From: Rhodoferax sp.
GTDB taxonomy: Bacteria; Pseudomonadota; Gammaproteobacteria; Burkholderiales; Burkholderiaceae_C
DNA: 35,889 bases
Direction: 5' to 3'
Assembly (NCBI RefSeq): GCF_025356155.1
Contig: NZ_JANXUQ010000188.1
Location: forward strand, 1-35,889
Position 1 is the stretch's first letter; every line of letters begins with the position of its first letter. Positions 33,201-35,889 of the stretch are shown piece after piece. The translations under genes and the position numbers were made by a program. Below the pieces are notes generated by a model. That model had not been told where the DNA came from. It was given only the letters and a program-made list of their open reading frames with translations, and made no database searches.

Positions 33201-34477
33201 GCGCCCAATTCATTGAGCAACTGGTAGCCGTCGGCAATGGCGCGGCCTGATGGGCGCTCCAGGAATGGGAAGTCTTCTACGATGCCAAGATGCAGCGACT
33301 TCATGCGCAGGATGACGCCGGCCAATGAAGACCGCAAAATTTCGGGGTCGGTAAACCGCTCGCGGCCGTTGAAGTCTTTCTCGTCGTATAAGCGGATGCA
33401 GATACCGTTTGCAACCCGCCCGCAGCGGCCAGAGCGTTGGTTGGCGGATGACTGGCTGATGGGCTCGACCAGCAACTGCTCAACTTTGCTTCTAAAGCTG
33501 TAGCGCTTGACGCGTGCCGTGCCGGCGTCGATGACATAGCGTATGCCGGGCACGGTCAACGAGGTTTCGGCCACATTGGTGGCCAGCACCACGCGCCGGC
33601 CGGTGTGGCCGTCAAAAATGCGGTCCTGCTCGGCCGGGCTCAGGCGGGCAAACAGTGGCAGCACTTCGGCATTGCGCATGACGGGCTGATGGCTGAGGTG
33701 TTTGCGCAGGTGGTCGGCCGCGTCGCGGATCTCGCGTTCGCCGGGCAGGAAGACCAGGATGTCGCCCTGGTTGTGCACGTCGCGCCACAGCTCATCCACG
33801 CCATCTGCAATGGCGTTGTTCAAATCGTATTCACGCGATTCTTCGAATGGCCGGTAGCGCTGCTCCACCGGGAACATGCGGCCCGACACCATGATGACGG
33901 GCGCAGGGCCTTTGTTGGACTTGAAGTGGTCGGCAAAACGCTGGGCATCAATCGTGGCGGATGTGACGACGATTTTTAAATCCGGACGACGCGGCAGGAT
34001 CTGGCGCAGGTAGCCCAGCAAGAAGTCGATGTTCAGGCTGCGCTCGTGTGCCTCGTCAATGATGATGGTGTCGTAGGCGTTGAGTAGCGGGTCGGTCTGC
34101 GTCTCGGCCAGCAAAATACCGTCGGTCATCAGCTTGACGGATGCGTCTTTGGATAGGCGGTCCTGGAAGCGAACCTTGAAGCCCACGACCTCACCCAGCG
34201 GCGTCTTCAGCTCCTCCGCAATACGCTTGGCCACGCTGCTGGCGGCAATGCGGCGCGGTTGGGTATGGCCAATCATGCGGGCGCGTTGGCCTGCGGGATA
34301 GTTGAGTTTGCCGCGGCCCATGGCTAGAGCGATCTTGGGCAGTTGGGTGGTTTTGCCCGAACCCGTCTCACCACAGACGATGATGACCTGGTGGGCCGCC
34401 ATGGCAGCCATGATTTCTTCGCGTTTGCCGGAGACGGGGAGCGATTCGGGGAATTCGATTTGCAGAGGTACAGACAT
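30260..34477 (-). CDS. hrpA: ATP-dependent RNA helicase HrpA
   Basis: This 1405-residue DEAH-box helicase has Walker A GETGSGKT (36-43), DEAH (141-144), SAT (173-175) and motif VI NQRSGRCGR. After these come the HA2/OB-fold regions and the long C-terminal part found in HrpA (DUF3418), with LADPLPTDEF-like LLDPLPTDEF. E. coli HrpA is about 1300 residues and rescues stalled ribosomes. The extra length here is explained by three inserts: residues about 525-555 and 826-853 from the palindromic element and a low-complexity Ala/Gly linker at about 1060-1125, part of which comes from the other dispersed repeat. Core motifs are untouched, so it should be active. Confidence 0.96.
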   Translation of the reverse strand: MSVPLQIEFPESLPVSGKREEIMAAMAAHQVIIVCGETGSGKTTQLPKIALAMGRGKLNYPAGQRARMIGHTQPRRIAASSVAKRIAEELKTPLGEVVGFKVRFQDRLSKDASVKLMTDGILLAETQTDPLLNAYDTIIIDEAHERSLNIDFLLGYLRQILPRRPDLKIVVTSATIDAQRFADHFKSNKGPAPVIMVSGRMFPVEQRYRPFEESREYDLNNAIADGVDELWRDVHNQGDILVFLPGEREIRDAADHLRKHLSHQPVMRNAEVLPLFARLSPAEQDRIFDGHTGRRVVLATNVAETSLTVPGIRYVIDAGTARVKRYSFRSKVEQLLVEPISQSSANQRSGRCGRVANGICIRLYDEKDFNGRERFTDPEILRSSLAGVILRMKSLHLGIVEDFPFLERPSGRAIADGYQLLNELGAVDDANELTPMGQELAKLPLDPRVGRMILEARTRQALDEVLVIASALSVQDVRDRPMEAQQQADQAHVKFDDEKSEFVGYLKLWKWIHDARGGSSPATSGVGVAGRSAQVKEEPAQRAGDTKQNARLAQLTAHTTTHKLSNRQYEQLLRQNFVNIRRVREWKDIYSQLHTVVAEHKWHLNSTPATYEQLHMSMLAGLLGNIGYKVETEGPQGEYLGARGIKFFAHPGAHLSKKPGRWIVASELVETTRLFGRGIANIEPQWLEQVGEHLLKKQLLDPHWEKKAAEVVALERATLYGIVVYNGRRTNYSRVDLAGAREIFIRQALVDGEWETPLPFLAANQKMVRQVEELEHKARRQDVLVDDELIYAYYDQQLPADVCSGYSFERWYREESKKPQYNPGVRAGGLFAEVKEEPVQRAGDTEQGALPPGRSESTLLRLTREELMRHEAAGITTASFPKTIRLGGVDCAATYLHEPGDPRDGLTVTVPLFVLNQVNDERCEWLVPGMLKDKVQALLKTLHQRPRSRLVPLPDTATKFAEMLNAPERFGSGALIDAVLKLVREATSVDVARADIKADMLTLHFFMNFRVVDEHGRQMGHGRNLGALKAELGAQARGAFQALAGLKLAQVGAGSSAAPTQGVGANAGEPANAGLQKGLKTNEPVALVQPGDAATKNGARPATSAAQKSASPAVSEQRHTAWTFGELPELLEIRKGGQTLIGFPALIDQGDAVTIEVFDEPEVSATKHRAGLRRLFSLQIKDALKYLEKNIPDLQKMAVAYMSVGKAENGTGGGTVEELREQIIAVALDRAFLLDPLPTDEFAFKRRVEEGRGRLTLIANEVARLAGTILLEYATAARKIKDTKNAPEAIADCAQQINRLVPKRFLQAAPWPRLQHLARYLKAITLRLEKYRADPARDAARLAELRPLEQRYWRLVAERKGSVDERMQEFRWLMEELRVSFFAQELRTPQPVSVKRLEKAWSQMG
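31181..31230 (-). repeat. Dispersed 47-52 nt repeat, copy 4 (inside hrpA)
   Basis: On the minus strand it starts CCGGTAGCCCTCGTG and ends GCTACAAAAAATGGAGC, aligning without gaps to the 47 bases of copy 3, though more diverged in the middle. It encodes residues about 1083-1099 of the low-complexity linker in HrpA. Confidence 0.6.
31921..32002 (-). repeat. In-frame palindromic element, copy B (inside hrpA)
   Basis: The centre (31941-31982) is nearly identical to copies A and C. Its inner stem is CCCGT-TGC-ACGGG instead of CCCGC..GCGGG, a compensatory change. The arms 31921-31940 and 31983-32002 pair at 14 of 20 positions, best at the outer end. It encodes EVKEEPVQRAGDTEQ in HrpA. Confidence 0.8.
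32813..32904 (-). repeat. In-frame palindromic element, copy C (inside hrpA)
   Basis: Arms 32813-32837 and 32880-32904 pair at 22 of 25 positions. The 42-nt centre (32838-32879) matches copy A at 38 of 42. It encodes QVKEEPAQRAGDTKQ in the same frame as copy B, in a surface linker of HrpA. Confidence 0.85.
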
Positions 34478-34559
34478 TGGGGCGCAATTATCGGGGTTGC
34501 GGGCTCAGCAACCCAACGCCCTTCAAAACACGTAGGCGATAGTGCGCCAATAACTCGCG

Positions 34560-35327
34560 TTATTGAGTTGGTGGCTTGGCCGCAAGAAAAACTGACGGAA
34601 GCTCAGCCTTGGGTTCCCACTTGACGAGTTCAATTTCATAATTTGTCCAAGGCGCGCCTTTTGGACGCCAGTCGTTTTCCTGCCATTTAACAAACCTCTT
34701 TACGGAGGGAGCGAAATAAATAACGATCGTGGCCCTACCTTTATTTTCTGTGTCTTGCAAACTTAGCGCATCGGCCGGACTAGTCCACCAACCAGACAAC
34801 TTGATCCGAAAGGCGTCAAACTCGCCTGCGTCTGTCTTCACTTTTTCAAAAGCTTCGACTTCTGCGTCGTACTTGGTGGAACCACTGTTCACGAGATGCT
34901 TGCGTTCCAAGGAGTACTTTTTCCCGACAACGAGTGGATATTGAATATATTCTTGGTCTGCCTTTGCGGTGAACAGCAGATCGCCAGGCTGGTATGGGCT
35001 GAGCGACTGAAAACCGTACCGTTCGATTTGACTGGCACGTTTGTAGTCAAAATGCCAAATGGAACGCTTGCGCTGAACCGCCGGATTCTGCGTTTCTTCA
35101 TACAGCCAAGCACTATCGCCATCCAATTTGTAGGCTTGGCTCGTAAGAATAAAGGGTGGCTTCACATCGCCTTTGTTGGTGTGGCGATAGCTCCATTTAT
35201 CGCCCACTTCAAATTCAGGTTGAGCCTGCAAGGGCTGTGCGTGAATTGCAGGCTGTGCGGAACATAGTAAAAAACCTACCGCGCAAGCTTTTGTCCAAAT
35301 ATTGGAGGGAGGGGCGACAGATTTCAT
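34560..35327 (-). CDS. Secreted protein of unknown function
   Basis: This 255-residue protein starts at the ATG at 35327, with AAGGAGAG before it on its strand. The signal peptide ends at about residue 30 (LLCSAQPAIHA-Q). The body is strand-rich, beginning FEVGDKWSYRHTNKGD, with YPLVVGKKYSLERKH and DAGEFDAFRIKLSGWW, a pattern I have seen in secreted DUF3108-like proteins but cannot assign. No catalytic motif is visible. It is divergent from argA. Confidence 0.82.
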   Translation of the reverse strand: MKSVAPPSNIWTKACAVGFLLCSAQPAIHAQPLQAQPEFEVGDKWSYRHTNKGDVKPPFILTSQAYKLDGDSAWLYEETQNPAVQRKRSIWHFDYKRASQIERYGFQSLSPYQPGDLLFTAKADQEYIQYPLVVGKKYSLERKHLVNSGSTKYDAEVEAFEKVKTDAGEFDAFRIKLSGWWTSPADALSLQDTENKGRATIVIYFAPSVKRFVKWQENDWRPKGAPWTNYEIELVKWEPKAELPSVFLAAKPPTQ

Positions 35328-35470
35328 GACTCTCCTTGATTCGACTGGGTTTAAGAATTCGACGTTTCGGGGCGGGGCCATCGCCCCATGAACCGACTGC
35401 GTATCTGACAAACACCGACTGATACACTTTTCAGATAATAGACGACTGCACCCAGGCTAATTACTCCTCC

Positions 35471-35889
35471 ATGACCACTGTTTTCAATTTCACTTTCGTG
35501 CCCTGGTTCCGCTCGGTCGCGCCGTATATCCACAAATTCCGCAACCAGACGTTTGTCGTCGGTATCGCGGGTGAGGCCATCGCTGCGGGCAAGCTGCCGC
35601 ATCTGGCGCAAGACCTGGCCATGATCCAGAGCATGGGCGTCAAAGTCGTGCTGGTGCATGGCTTTCGGCCGCAGGTCAACGAGCAGCTCCGCGCCAAGGG
35701 CCACGAGGCGAAATACTCGCACGGCATGCGCATCACCGACGAAGTGGCGCTGGACTGCGCGCAGGAGGCCGCCGGCCAGCTGCGCTATGAGATTGAAGCG
35801 GCGTTCAGCCAGGGCCTGCCCAACACGCCGATGGCCGGGTCCACGGTGCGCGTGATTTCCGGCAACTTCATCACGGCGCGGCCGGTCGG
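35471..35889 (+). CDS. argA: N-acetylglutamate synthase, N-terminal part
   Basis: The gene runs off the right edge; 139 residues are visible. They open MTTVFNFTFVPWFRSVAPYI and continue into the amino acid kinase-like domain of classical ArgA: QTFVVGIAGEAIAAGKLPHL, GVKVVLVHGFRPQVNEQL and the RITDEVALDCAQEAAG segment. ArgA makes N-acetylglutamate, the first step of arginine synthesis, and its kinase-like domain binds arginine for feedback inhibition. The C-terminal acetyltransferase domain is outside the window. No strong ribosome binding site precedes the ATG. Confidence 0.93.
   Translation, partial: MTTVFNFTFVPWFRSVAPYIHKFRNQTFVVGIAGEAIAAGKLPHLAQDLAMIQSMGVKVVLVHGFRPQVNEQLRAKGHEAKYSHGMRITDEVALDCAQEAAGQLRYEIEAAFSQGLPNTPMAGSTVRVISGNFITARPV

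Overview
The window is a chromosomal piece of a GC-rich betaproteobacterium, most likely a member of the Comamonadaceae close to Rhodoferax or Polaromonas. The reasons are the gene order holC-pepA / lptF-lptG-cbiX-cysB, the TctD/TctE-type two-component pair next to tripartite-style or ABC uptake genes, a Burkholderiales-type porin, and short dispersed repeats of a kind I recall from that family. This is inference from gene content; no 16S gene is present.

Layout. 1-2,372: start of a PLP-dependent basic amino acid decarboxylase (cut by the left edge), an NfeD/SPFH-stomatin pair, and tRNA-Ser(GGA) with its promoter and terminator. 2,435-5,941 (minus strand): a branched-chain amino acid binding lipoprotein, a small hypothetical gene, DNA polymerase III chi (holC) and leucyl aminopeptidase (pepA). 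5,965-10,758 (plus strand): lptF, lptG, a small CbiX chelatase, a CysB-type LysR regulator and a methionine-type aminotransferase, tightly packed or overlapping. 10,822-18,683: a two-component system and a three-unit uptake regulon. The units are an orphan periplasmic binding protein, a porin with a coiled-coil N-terminus, and an NMT1/Tau-type ABC transporter. Each unit is preceded by the same composite site, TTTCCC then TGAAAGC repeated at an 11-bp period.

18,757-22,616: PAP2 phosphatase, a secreted protein of unknown function, and a TPM-domain membrane protein with a small secreted partner. 22,726-25,943 (minus strand): a two-gene operon of an MmcB-like PD-(D/E)XK protein and a RecB-type nuclease fused to an iron-sulphur XPD/DinG-type helicase, with a near-consensus LexA box just upstream. 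This is the best candidate for an under-described system: an SOS-inducible nuclease/helicase repair module. 26,089-29,299: a DUF4124 secreted protein and a TonB-dependent receptor with a clear terminator. 29,667-35,889: a DUF3455 lipoprotein, the large RNA helicase hrpA, a secreted hypothetical protein, and the start of argA.

The second notable discovery is a family of 82-96 nt palindromic elements inserted in frame inside coding sequence: one copy in the SOS helicase and two in hrpA. The core is nearly identical while the outer arms differ between copies, yet each copy's own arms still pair. A separate 47-52 nt repeat occurs four times. One copy supplies the helicase stop codon and another lies inside hrpA.
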